From assembly GCA_041685555.1 (NCBI GenBank), contig JAWLFN010000034.1, positions 1-15,933 on the forward strand: a stretch of 15,933 bases of DNA. Reading direction: 5' to 3'. A program made the position numbers and the translations under genes. Below the pieces are notes generated by a model. The model made no database searches, had not been told where the DNA came from, and saw only the letters and a program-made list of their open reading frames with translations. This stretch comes from PWQG01 sp041685555 (GTDB lineage Bacteria; Pseudomonadota; Gammaproteobacteria; Pseudomonadales; Pseudohongiellaceae). Positions within the stretch are counted from its first letter, which is position 1, and each line of letters begins with the position of its first letter. This document shows, piece by piece, positions 7,359-14,741 of this stretch.

Positions 7359-8411
7359 TCACCTCTCAATATATCCGGCAAAAGCCGGCGTCATGTCATC
7401 CGCAAGCGTTTCACGATCCGCCTGACGGTATATAAAATAGGCGGCCATGTCGTTGGCGATGGCCAGCTCACGGGCCTCGCTCAGGCCCATTGCCATGAAT
7501 GCGGTCGTCAGCGCATCGGCAAGCACCGCCGACTCACTGATTACATAGACCGCAGCCAGCTCCCCGTCTACAGGGCGACCGGTCTGCGGGTCAATCTCGT
7601 GCGAATAACGCCGCCCGTCCGCGACGAAAAAATTCCGGTAGTCCCCGGAGCCCGCGAGTGCAATGGGCTCGCCTTGCGGATCGATGACTGCCTGAACCTC
7701 TCTGCCCTGAGACGGCCGCTCGATCGCGGGCACCCACTGTCCGCCATCGGGACGACTTCCCCTCAGGCGGATTTCACCACCTATTTCAATAAAGTAACTG
7801 CCCAGACCCAGCGAGTCAAAGTAGCCTGCCAATACGTCCACGGCATATCCCTTGGCCACACCACCCAGGTCGATACGCAGAGGCGCCCGCTTTCGCAGCG
7901 CCGCCGGGTCTCGCCGCCACTCCAGTTGTCGGTAATCGACCTGGACTCGCAACTCCTCGAGCTCCGCCTGCGTTGGCAACTGTCCCTCACTGGCGGCCCC
8001 CGGTTGCTCCGCAAACCCCCAACGCTGGACCAGCGGCTCCACTGTGATATCAAAGGCGCCTCCGGACAGCTCACTGACCTGTTCTGCGACCTCGATGACA
8101 TCGATGACTTCATCCGCCACCGGAAACCACTCGCCCGTCACTGCCCGGTTGAAACGGGAAACCTGGGAGTCTTCTGCATAAAGAGACATCAGCTCTTTAT
8201 CGAGCCGGTCCAACTGCTCCTGAATCCCGGCGGCAAATTCTTCCCGGCCCGGTGAATCCGGAAACTGCCATAACCGCACACTGTAGGTGGTTCCCATGGT
8301 CTGCCCCTGTAACTGGTAGACCTCCTGATCCGGTTCCGGCCTCAACCAGGTCCAGGCAAGGAAAAGCAACAGAAATGTCAGCGTATAGCGAAATCGTCTA
8401 AGTTGCTTCAT
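7359..8411 (-). CDS. apbE: FAD:protein FMN transferase (flavinyltransferase) for Na+-NQR
   Basis: ApbE splits FAD and attaches FMN by a phosphoester bond to threonines of NqrB and NqrC, working on the outer face of the inner membrane with Mg2+. From the ATG at 8411 the protein has 350 residues. It has an N-terminal hydrophobic segment (9-23), QTMGTTYSV at 37-45, DLGGVAKGYAVD at 181-192, GGEIRLRG at 211-218, His271 in YSHEIDP, and the metal-binding ADALTTA at 298-304. No lipobox cysteine follows the hydrophobic segment, so it is probably an uncleaved anchor. An in-frame TTG at 8459 has a much better Shine-Dalgarno (AGGAGG, 9 bases away) and would add 16 residues, but it lies inside a terminator hairpin. 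I prefer the ATG, with some doubt. nqrM follows 5 bases after the stop. Confidence 0.95.
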   Translation of the reverse strand: MKQLRRFRYTLTFLLLFLAWTWLRPEPDQEVYQLQGQTMGTTYSVRLWQFPDSPGREEFAAGIQEQLDRLDKELMSLYAEDSQVSRFNRAVTGEWFPVADEVIDVIEVAEQVSELSGGAFDITVEPLVQRWGFAEQPGAASEGQLPTQAELEELRVQVDYRQLEWRRDPAALRKRAPLRIDLGGVAKGYAVDVLAGYFDSLGLGSYFIEIGGEIRLRGSRPDGGQWVPAIERPSQGREVQAVIDPQGEPIALAGSGDYRNFFVADGRRYSHEIDPQTGRPVDGELAAVYVISESAVLADALTTAFMAMGLSEARELAIANDMAAYFIYRQADRETLADDMTPAFAGYIER

Positions 8412-8434
8412 GACAACTGGCCGCCGTTTCGAAC

Positions 8435-8470
8435 AAAAAGGGGAACAGCGTTGTAACAACGGTGTCCCCC
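8435..8470 (-). terminator. Intrinsic terminator between nqrF and apbE
   Basis: Read on the minus strand, 8470 to 8440 forms a long hairpin. The outer arms GGGGGACA and TGTTCCCC pair through one G-U, there is one C-C mismatch, and the inner arms CGTTG and CAACG close a TTA loop. That is 13 pairs with a run of five T immediately after (8435-8439). This is a textbook Rho-independent terminator for nqrABCDEF. It would leave apbE-nqrM-sthA and beyond to read-through or to a promoter of their own. No clear promoter is visible between it and the apbE ATG. Confidence 0.8.
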
Positions 8471-8474
8471 TCCT
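8469..8474 (-). promoter_or_regulatory. Strong Shine-Dalgarno adjoining the terminator, alternative apbE start
   Basis: AGGAGG ends 9 bases before a TTG (8459-8457) that is in frame with apbE with no stop between. Its last bases enter the first G-C pairs of the terminator stem, so ribosome loading and hairpin formation would compete. It could be a real initiation site or a chance purine run. Confidence 0.35.
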
Positions 8475-8505
8475 TTGCGACAATATGTGTTGTGGTGGCG
8501 TACGA

Positions 8506-9732
8506 TCAACCGAACTCGTCCAGCATGATGTTCTCGTCTTCCACGCCCAGGTCCTTGAGCATATTGACCACTGACTTGTTCATCATCGGCGGGCCACACA
8601 TGTAGAATTCACAGTCTTCGGGGTTGGGATGATTTTTCAAATATTGTTCATAGACCACGGTATGAATGAAACCGGTAGGTCCTTCCCAGTTATCTTCTGG
8701 CTGCGGGTCAGAAAGCGCCACATGCCACTCAAAATTACTGTTGTCTTCCTGCAGCTTGTCGAAGTCTTCCACATAGAACATTTCGCGCACGCTGCGGGCC
8801 CCATACCAGAAGCTGATCTTGCGCTTGCTGTCGAGACGCAACAGTTGATCGAAAATATGTGCTCGCATGGGCGCCATGCCCGCACCCCCGCCAATGAATA
8901 TCATTTCCGCTGCGGTTTCCTTGGCAAAAAACTCACCAAAGGGCCCGAACACCTTCATCCTGTCACCCGGCTTGAGATTAAAAATATAGGACGACATGAT
9001 CCCGGGAGGATAATTGCTTCCCGGGGGTGGCGTGGCGATACGGATATTGAACTTCAACACCCCTTTTTCTTCCGGGTAGTTGGCCATGGAATAGGCCCGG
9101 GTGACGGTCTCATTACTCTTCGCTGTCAGATCAAACAGACCGAACTTCTCCCAGTCTCCACGGAACTTTTCATCAATATCGTAATCCCTGAAATTGACAT
9201 CAAAGGGGGGCGCCTCCACCTGTACATAGCCTCCCGCGCGGAAATCGACCTCCTCGCCCTCGGGCAGCCTGAGTACCAGTTCCTTGATGAAAGTGGCCAC
9301 GTTCTTGTTGGAGACAACCTCACATTCCCATTGCTTGACGCCGAAGAACTCGGGATCGACCTCAATCTTCATGTCCTGTTTTACAGAAACCTGACAGGAC
9401 AGGCGCCAGTTCTCTTTAGCCTCACCCATGGTGAAATGGCCCCGTTCGGTCGGCAGCATCGAACCACCACCTTCCAGCACCTTGCATTTGCATTGGGCAC
9501 AGGTGCCGCCACCACCACAGGCAGAGGAGAGAAAAATGCCTTCCTCGGCCAACTTGTTGAGCAGCTTGCCGCCAGCCGGCACAGTGATGGCCTTGCTCGG
9601 GTCGCCATTGACCTCTATGCTCACGTCGCCCGAACTGACCAGCCTGGAGCGCGCCATGATGATGATAGCCACCAGTGCCATGACCACACTGGTGAACATG
9701 ACCACACCACCTACAATCGTCGTGATATCCAT
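8506..9732 (-). CDS. nqrF: Na+-translocating NADH:quinone reductase subunit F
   Basis: NqrF is the entry point of the pump: it oxidises NADH through FAD and passes electrons to a [2Fe-2S] cluster. The 408-residue length equals that of the Vibrio cholerae subunit. There is one N-terminal membrane helix (about 4-26), then a ferredoxin domain with cluster cysteines 72, 78, 81 and 113 (ACGGGGTCAQC, later SCQV). The FAD-binding RAYSMANYPEE is at 212-222, the nucleotide-binding GGGAGMAPMR at 281-290 and CGPP at 379-382. An extra cysteine at 83 sits two residues after the third ligand. It starts 27 bp after nqrE, and an intrinsic terminator follows its stop. Confidence 0.98.
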   Translation of the reverse strand: MDITTIVGGVVMFTSVVMALVAIIIMARSRLVSSGDVSIEVNGDPSKAITVPAGGKLLNKLAEEGIFLSSACGGGGTCAQCKCKVLEGGGSMLPTERGHFTMGEAKENWRLSCQVSVKQDMKIEVDPEFFGVKQWECEVVSNKNVATFIKELVLRLPEGEEVDFRAGGYVQVEAPPFDVNFRDYDIDEKFRGDWEKFGLFDLTAKSNETVTRAYSMANYPEEKGVLKFNIRIATPPPGSNYPPGIMSSYIFNLKPGDRMKVFGPFGEFFAKETAAEMIFIGGGAGMAPMRAHIFDQLLRLDSKRKISFWYGARSVREMFYVEDFDKLQEDNSNFEWHVALSDPQPEDNWEGPTGFIHTVVYEQYLKNHPNPEDCEFYMCGPPMMNKSVVNMLKDLGVEDENIMLDEFG

Positions 9733-9759
9733 TATGCAGAAAACCTTCTATCAGACGTC

Positions 9760-10368
9760 TTACAGAGAGAGACCACTGAATGACATGAAACCAAGCGACA
9801 TCAGGCCGGTCGCGATGAATGTGATACCCAGGCCGCGCAGGCCGGCAGGCACGTCACTGTACTTCATCTTCTCACGGATACCTGCCAGCAGAATGATGGC
9901 CAGCGCCCAGCCGACGCCCGCGCCAACGCCGTAGACCACGCTCTCCGGAAAAGTATAGCTACGCTCGACCATGAACAGGGAGGCACCAAGGATGGCGCAG
10001 TTCACCGTGATCAATGGCAGGAATACCCCGAGCGCGTTGTACAGAGCCGGTATGTACTTGTCCAGAAACATCTCCAGAATCTGGACAATGGCGGCGATGA
10101 CGCCGATATAACACAGATACCCCAGGAAACTCAGATCGACATCCGGCAGCCCGGCCCAGGCCAGCGCGCCATCCTGCAGAAGGTAGTTGTAGATCAGATT
10201 GTTGACGGGCACCGTGATGGTCTGCACGACGATGACGGCAACGCCAAGGCCAATGGCGGTCTCGACTTTTTTGGAAACCGCAAGGAAAGTGCACATGCCA
10301 AGAAACAACATCAGCGCCATGTTTTCGACGAAAACCGCGCTGATAAAAAGGCTAAGATAATACTCCAT
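9760..10368 (-). CDS. nqrE: Na+-translocating NADH:quinone reductase subunit E
   Basis: NqrE is a membrane subunit of about six helices (202 residues) that, as an inverted-topology pair with NqrD, holds an iron or [2Fe-2S] site in the middle of the membrane. The two cysteines expected for this site are present: Cys26 in FLGMCTF and Cys124 in ITVNCAILG. The start VENMALMLFLGMC and the segment MEYYLSLFISAVF are family-typical. The ATG overlaps the nqrD stop as TAATG, with the strong GAGGAGGTG ribosome site inside the end of nqrD. This implies coupled, near-equal synthesis of the two partners. Confidence 0.98.
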   Translation of the reverse strand: MEYYLSLFISAVFVENMALMLFLGMCTFLAVSKKVETAIGLGVAVIVVQTITVPVNNLIYNYLLQDGALAWAGLPDVDLSFLGYLCYIGVIAAIVQILEMFLDKYIPALYNALGVFLPLITVNCAILGASLFMVERSYTFPESVVYGVGAGVGWALAIILLAGIREKMKYSDVPAGLRGLGITFIATGLMSLGFMSFSGLSL

Positions 10369-11039
10369 TACTGCATCACCTCCTCGGCGGTATGAGCCTG
10401 CATCGGAAACTCATTCTCTTCCACCTGGTCCTCGTACTGATTGCGGAGCACCCAGATAAAAAAGCCGATGATGAAGAACGCGCTGGGCGCCAACAGCATC
10501 AGTCCATTGGATTGGTACCAGCCTCCGTTCTCGATCATGGGCATGATCTGGAACCCCAGCAGACTACCTGAGCCGAACAGCTCGCGCAGCGTGCCCACCA
10601 CGATCAGTACCACGCTGTAACCAAGGCCGTTGCCGATACCATCCAGAAAACTGGGGAAAGGTGGATTCTGGGAAGCGAAGGCCTCGGCTCGTCCCAGGAC
10701 GATACAGTTGGTGATGATCAGACCCACGAAAACGCTGAGTTGCTTGCTGACATCATAGGCCACCGCCTTGAGTATCTGGTCCACCAGAATCACCAGCGAG
10801 GCAATAATGGTCATCTGGATGATAATCCGGATGCTGCTCGGCATATGGTTACGCAGCATGGAGATGAACAGATTGGAAAAAGCACAGACCGCGGTCAGTG
10901 CCACGCACATGACCAGCGTCACGGAGAGGCTGGTGGTAACCGCCAGTGCCGAACACACGCCCAGAATCTGCAGGGCTATCGGATTGTCGGCAAAGATCGG
11001 CTTGATCAGTATGGTCTTGTTCATAGTGGAAGTGGCCAT
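10368..11039 (-). CDS. nqrD: Na+-translocating NADH:quinone reductase subunit D
   Basis: NqrD is the six-helix partner of NqrE in the membrane core of the pump. The 223-residue protein has the conserved NPIALQILGVCSALAVT with Cys29 and LIITNCIVLGRAEAFA with Cys112. Both cysteines sit where the intramembrane iron centre is bound in Vibrio cholerae. The C-terminus (QYEDQVEENEFPMQAHTAEE) is about a dozen residues longer than in that species and is acidic. It starts 8 bp after the nqrC stop, and its ribosome site GGGGGTGA overlaps that stop codon. Confidence 0.98.
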   Translation of the reverse strand: MATSTMNKTILIKPIFADNPIALQILGVCSALAVTTSLSVTLVMCVALTAVCAFSNLFISMLRNHMPSSIRIIIQMTIIASLVILVDQILKAVAYDVSKQLSVFVGLIITNCIVLGRAEAFASQNPPFPSFLDGIGNGLGYSVVLIVVGTLRELFGSGSLLGFQIMPMIENGGWYQSNGLMLLAPSAFFIIGFFIWVLRNQYEDQVEENEFPMQAHTAEEVMQ

Positions 11040-11047
11040 GGACTACT

Positions 11048-11848
11048 TCACCCCCTGATTTCATTTTCAAGAAACGGGCCGAAACCCAGGTCACCCATCC
11101 AGAAATGGATGAGGTTCTCGACACCACGGCTGGTCAGGGTGGCGCCGGACAGAGCATCCACTTCGTGCTCGTTACTGGCCCCACCTTTGACGACTCCGAA
11201 CTCGACGTCACCGTCTTCTCCATAGATCTCCTTGTCAGGCCATTGGGCCAGCCAGCGGGGATTGTCGATCTCCCCGCCCAGCCCAGGCGTCTCCTGGTGC
11301 TCGTTGAAACCGATACCTCGCACGGTGTCACCGTCGCCTTCCAGCGCCAGGTAGCCGTACATGATGCCCCAGAGGCCATAGCCACTGACCGGCAGCACCA
11401 CGGTCTCGTATCCATCACCCTGTGATGCCGGGATCAGGAACACGGTGGCATAGTTCGCCCGCCGCCGTATGGAAGCCACATCCTCGGCGTTGGTAAGGTT
11501 GCGGGACACAGCCGGATCATTCCTGGCCTGTTGCATGTCATAGGACTGTGGATCCAGACCCAACTCTGCCATTTCCTCATCCGACAGGAAGGTGCCCGTC
11601 TCGAGATCCACCATACGGGCAGTGAACTGATCGAAAAGTTCGGGCACATCCGCTGCACTGTGCACGGCAGGATCGAAAAGACCGGCCGCGGCCAGAATGT
11701 TGCGATTACGATCCAGCAACTCGTTGGCGGTCTGCATTGGGCGCAACATGACAGCGGCGCTGGAGATCACCACCGAGCACACGATGCACAGGCCGAGAGC
11801 GACCTTGATCGTATTGCTGATGGAGTTGACCGATTTACTAGACGACAT
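11048..11848 (-). CDS. nqrC: Na+-translocating NADH:quinone reductase subunit C
   Basis: NqrC carries a covalent FMN that takes electrons from the membrane iron centre on the periplasmic side. The 266-residue protein has one N-terminal membrane helix (about 14-36) and then a soluble FMN-binding domain. The flavinylation motif DALSGATLTS is at 231-240 with the acceptor threonine at 237, matching the D-x-x-S-G-A-T target of ApbE. GLWGIMYGYLALEGD and HQETPGLGGEI are also typical. Its first 11 bases overlap the end of nqrB, and GGAGGT inside nqrB lies 10 bases before the ATG. Confidence 0.98.
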   Translation of the reverse strand: MSSSKSVNSISNTIKVALGLCIVCSVVISSAAVMLRPMQTANELLDRNRNILAAAGLFDPAVHSAADVPELFDQFTARMVDLETGTFLSDEEMAELGLDPQSYDMQQARNDPAVSRNLTNAEDVASIRRRANYATVFLIPASQGDGYETVVLPVSGYGLWGIMYGYLALEGDGDTVRGIGFNEHQETPGLGGEIDNPRWLAQWPDKEIYGEDGDVEFGVVKGGASNEHEVDALSGATLTSRGVENLIHFWMGDLGFGPFLENEIRG

Positions 11849-13055
11849 TACGCGCTAACCTCCGCCGGATATTGGCCTTGACTACGAAATAATCGATCAC
11901 CGGAGCCGTCAGGTTGGCAAACAGAATGGCCAACATGATGCCTTCCGGATAGGCCGGGTTCAGCACCCGGATCATGACTGTCAGTACGCCAATCAGCGCA
12001 CCGAAGATCCATTTGCCGGCATTGGTCATCGACGCCGATACCGGGTCCGTCGCCATGAAAATCATGCCGAAAGCGAAGCCGCCCAGCACCAGGTGCCAGT
12101 ACCAGGGCGTGGCAAAGAACGGATTGGTGTCCGAACCGACCACATTGAGCAGCGTCGACATCGCCACCATACCCAGAAACACACCCAGAATGATACGCCA
12201 GGAAGCGATTCTCGTCAGCAGCAGGATGGCACCGCCGATCAGGATCGCCAGCGTGGATACTTCACCAATTGAACCCTGCATGCGACCGAAGAAGGCATCG
12301 AGCCAGGTGAGCTGTTCTCCGGTCGCGGCCATGACCGCCGGGAGCCCATCCGTGGCCAACTGGCTCAACGGGGTCGCGCCACTGTATCCATCCACGGCGG
12401 TCCAGACCGAATCGCCCGACATGTTGGGCGCATAGGCGAAATACAGGAATGCCCGTCCCGTCAGAGCCGGGTTCAGGAAGTTCTTGCCGGTACCTCCGAA
12501 GACTTCCTTGCCGACCACGACGCCGAAGGTGATACCCAGAGCGGCCTGCCATAAAGGCAGGTCCGGAGGCACAATCAGCGAAAACAGGATCGAGGTGACG
12601 AAGAACCCTTCGTTGATCTCGTGCTTGCGCTTGATGGCGAACAGCACTTCCCAGAAACCGCCGACCACGAATACCACAAAGTAGATCGGTATGTAATAGA
12701 CCGCGCCATGCCAGAAGTTATCCCAGATACTGCCGGGGTCGTTGCCCGCGATCAGCGCGAGAATCGTGCCTCGCCAGCCTTCAACGCCACTCAGCCCCAT
12801 CTCCATGATCGCCATGTTGGCCTGATAACCGACGTTATACATGCCGTAGAACATGGCAGGAAATGTCGCCAGCCACACGGTAATCATGATGCGCTTCAGA
12901 TCGATTCCGTCACGCACATGCGAGCCCGACCGTGTCACGGAAGCCGGACTGTAGAAAATGGTATCGACCGCCTCATAGAGCGGATAGAACTTCTGGAAAC
13001 GCCCGCCCTCGTCAAAATGAGGCTCAATTCTGTCAAGATATGTACGCAAACCCAT
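11838..13055 (-). CDS. nqrB: Na+-translocating NADH:quinone reductase subunit B
   Basis: NqrB is the large membrane subunit of about ten helices. It holds a covalent FMN and a non-covalent riboflavin and forms at least part of the sodium path and quinone site. The 405-residue protein starts MGLRTYLDRIEPHF and contains the flavinylation motif DGYSGATPLSQ at 222-232 with acceptor Thr228. The segments GKEVFGGTGKNFLNPALTGRAF (183-204) and FMATDPVSASMTNAGKW are family hallmarks. It lies 15 bp after nqrA, with only a modest GGAAA ribosome site, and overlaps nqrC by 11 bp. Confidence 0.98.
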   Translation of the reverse strand: MGLRTYLDRIEPHFDEGGRFQKFYPLYEAVDTIFYSPASVTRSGSHVRDGIDLKRIMITVWLATFPAMFYGMYNVGYQANMAIMEMGLSGVEGWRGTILALIAGNDPGSIWDNFWHGAVYYIPIYFVVFVVGGFWEVLFAIKRKHEINEGFFVTSILFSLIVPPDLPLWQAALGITFGVVVGKEVFGGTGKNFLNPALTGRAFLYFAYAPNMSGDSVWTAVDGYSGATPLSQLATDGLPAVMAATGEQLTWLDAFFGRMQGSIGEVSTLAILIGGAILLLTRIASWRIILGVFLGMVAMSTLLNVVGSDTNPFFATPWYWHLVLGGFAFGMIFMATDPVSASMTNAGKWIFGALIGVLTVMIRVLNPAYPEGIMLAILFANLTAPVIDYFVVKANIRRRLARNVV

Positions 13056-13070
13056 GATGTCAGATTTCCA

Positions 13071-14429
13071 TTAAGTCTCTTTTTCGATCCGCGTCAGATT
13101 ATTGCGCAGGATCGGACCGTATTCGTACTTGCCGGGGCAGACATAGGTGCACAGCGCCAGATCTTCCTCATCCAGTTCAAGGGCACCCAGATCCATGGCT
13201 GACTCGATGTCAGTGACAATGAGCGCACGCAGCAGCTGAGTCGGCAGGATATCCAGCGGCATGATCGTCTCATAGGTGCCAACCGGCACCATGGCTCTCT
13301 CACTGCCGTTGGTAGTCGTGGTGAAATCGAAGCGCTTGCCCCGAAACAGGGAAGAGAGATAGATGCTCAGGTTCGAGTGACGATTGATTCCGGGAGAAAG
13401 ATACGACATGAACTCGCGTTCGCCTCCCTCCCGCAATACGGAAATCTGCTGATGGTAACGCCCCAGAAAATGTTCAGGGTCGCGGGCGTTGCGTCCGGAA
13501 AGGACAGAGCCCGAAACGATACGGTTGTCGCCTTTCTTCAGCTGACCGGCGGTCAACTCCGTAAGATCCGCACCGATACGCGTGCGAAGCAGGCGTGGTG
13601 TGTTTACCTGCGGCCCGCCCAGCGCAACCACCCGCTCAGTCCAGATCCTGCCGGTACTGAACAGTTTCCCGGTCGCCACGACATCCTGGGCACTGAGGCT
13701 CCATACCCATTTGTTCAGACTCACCGGCTCCAGAAAATGGATATGAGTGCCGGTAAGACCCGCCGGGTGGGGACCGTCGAAATCCGTGACCCGAATATTT
13801 TCGGCCGTATGTTCATCTTCCAGTCCGCTGAAGCTGCCGGCGCGGCGACAGACGTGCACCGTGCCATCCGTCAGACGCGAGAGCAGTCTCAGACCACGCA
13901 GAAAATCATCCAGGTGCTCGCGGATGATCACTTCCTGATCAGCGGCCAGTGGATTACTGTCCATTAGATTGACAAAAATGGCCGCCGGGCGACTGTCGGG
14001 AGCGGGAACCCGGCTGTAAGGTCGAGTCCTCAGCGCCGTCCAGAGACCTGAGGACACCATGTTGTCAATGATGGCATCACGATCCAGAGCCGCGAGCGCA
14101 TGGTCGTCGTAGGACTGAAAGGTTTCCTGATCCGACTGATCTTCGTCCAGGTCGATCACCAGCGAAAGAAACACGCGCCGTTTGCCCCGATTGACCGATC
14201 GCACCGTACCGGTGCCCGGCGCTGTATAGACGACGCCCTCGGTCTTCTTGTCGGTAAACAACGTCTGGCCCAGGCGGACCCGATCTCCCTCGCTAACCTG
14301 CATGGTGGGCTTCATGCCCACATAATCCCGTCCCAGAACGGCTACCGAGCGCACAGGCCGTGCATCCTCGATACGCTGTTCCGGCGCACCCGTGATGGGT
14401 ATGTCCAAACCGCGCTTAATCTTGATCAT
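13071..14429 (-). CDS. nqrA: Na+-translocating NADH:quinone reductase subunit A
   Basis: NqrA is the cytoplasmic, cofactor-free subunit linked to ubiquinone binding. The 452-residue protein begins MIKIKRGLDIPITGAP and continues with LGRDYVGMKPTMQVSEGDRV and a lipoyl-like segment APGTGTVRSVNRGKRRV. It ends with a Rnf-C-like stretch TYVCPGKYEYGPILRNNL, all as in Vibrio NqrA. It is the first gene of the nqr series. The ATG at 14429 follows directly on an in-frame stop of a short upstream open frame (TGA then ATG), with GGTGA as a possible ribosome site. A promoter is predicted about 190 bases upstream of the start. Confidence 0.98.
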   Translation of the reverse strand: MIKIKRGLDIPITGAPEQRIEDARPVRSVAVLGRDYVGMKPTMQVSEGDRVRLGQTLFTDKKTEGVVYTAPGTGTVRSVNRGKRRVFLSLVIDLDEDQSDQETFQSYDDHALAALDRDAIIDNMVSSGLWTALRTRPYSRVPAPDSRPAAIFVNLMDSNPLAADQEVIIREHLDDFLRGLRLLSRLTDGTVHVCRRAGSFSGLEDEHTAENIRVTDFDGPHPAGLTGTHIHFLEPVSLNKWVWSLSAQDVVATGKLFSTGRIWTERVVALGGPQVNTPRLLRTRIGADLTELTAGQLKKGDNRIVSGSVLSGRNARDPEHFLGRYHQQISVLREGGEREFMSYLSPGINRHSNLSIYLSSLFRGKRFDFTTTTNGSERAMVPVGTYETIMPLDILPTQLLRALIVTDIESAMDLGALELDEEDLALCTYVCPGKYEYGPILRNNLTRIEKET

Positions 14430-14588
14430 TCACCACGCCTGATTTTTTCTGGATAATCGATACACCGGCCAATCGGTGGAGGTATCAGCAAGGGCAGCCG
14501 TATACTGCACCAGGCCCGAGGCCTCACCAGGCTGCTGTACGTTGAGAGTGACGGAGTCTGCCGCCAGCGAACCCGGGCAGGATCTCAA
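14430..14588 (-). CDS. Possible 52-codon leader ORF directly before nqrA
   Basis: Within the nqrA leader an open frame runs from TTG (14588) to a TGA whose last base touches the nqrA ATG. It would encode 52 residues beginning MRSCPGSLAADSV and ending with RLSRKNQAW. GGGA lies 7 bases before the TTG, and the predicted transcription start is about 30 bases upstream. There is no ATG or GTG start near that point, I recognise no family, and an open frame of this size can arise by chance. It could be a leader peptide coupling ribosomes into nqrA, or nothing. Confidence 0.2.
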   Translation of the reverse strand: MRSCPGSLAADSVTLNVQQPGEASGLVQYTAALADTSTDWPVYRLSRKNQAW

Positions 14589-14624
14589 AAGAAAGTCCCG
14601 AATCCCGCTTACAAACCGCGCCTA

Positions 14625-14653
14625 ATTATAGAGACAAGTCCACTGATTTACCA
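14625..14653 (-). promoter_or_regulatory. Predicted promoter of the nqr operon
   Basis: A perfect TATAAT (14625-14630) lies on the minus strand in the 307-bp gap between gap and nqrA. The -35 position 17 bases upstream reads TGGTAA (14648-14653), a poor match that may mean dependence on an activator. Transcription from about 14618 would give a leader of roughly 190 bases, long enough for regulation. I see no recognised riboswitch in it; a small inverted repeat (CACCG...CGGTG, 14463-14478) lies near its end. Confidence 0.55.
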
Positions 14654-14683
14654 GCTCCAGCCATCGATTTCGGAGGAATCAGC

Positions 14684-14719
14684 GGGCGCCGCACCGACGA
14701 TCAACGGTCGGCGCGGCCC
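14684..14719 (-). terminator. GC-rich hairpin after gap, possible terminator
   Basis: The minus strand can fold with GGGC-CGC-GCCGAC on one side and GTCGGT-GCG-GC-GCCC on the other. This gives nine or more consecutive pairs around an 8-base loop (CGTTGATC) plus four pairs below a 2-base bulge. It lies 17 bases beyond the gap stop codon. No T-run follows, so it may be a weak or Rho-assisted terminator, an mRNA-stabilising 3' end, or a pause site separating gap from nqr transcription. Confidence 0.45.
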
Positions 14720-14721
14720 AT

Positions 14722-14741
14722 ATTGACATTATTGTGTCAAT
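14722..14741. repeat. 7-bp inverted repeat at the gap stop codon
   Basis: ATTGACA and TGTCAAT are separated by six bases (TTATTG). The repeat covers the gap stop codon and lies just before the larger GC-rich hairpin. It may add to the 3' structure of the gap transcript or be a binding site; nothing further can be said. Confidence 0.3.

Noticed and set aside
7356..8255. A 299-codon plus-strand open frame opposite apbE
   Set aside because: It is antisense to a well-supported apbE, has no known family features, and its composition mirrors the opposite codons.
8629..9783. A 384-codon plus-strand open frame opposite nqrF
   Set aside because: It lies antisense to a gene with every NqrF motif intact, has no recognisable domains, and is the usual mirror frame of GC-rich coding DNA.
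8506..14429. An Rnf complex instead of Na+-NQR
   Set aside because: The six subunits match NqrA-F in order and length, NqrA and the 408-residue NqrF have no Rnf equivalents of this form, and apbE and nqrM follow.
14430..14620. An FMN or other known riboswitch in the nqrA leader
   Set aside because: I looked for the conserved FMN-element core and other familiar aptamer motifs and saw none. The leader is kept only as a possible unknown regulatory region.
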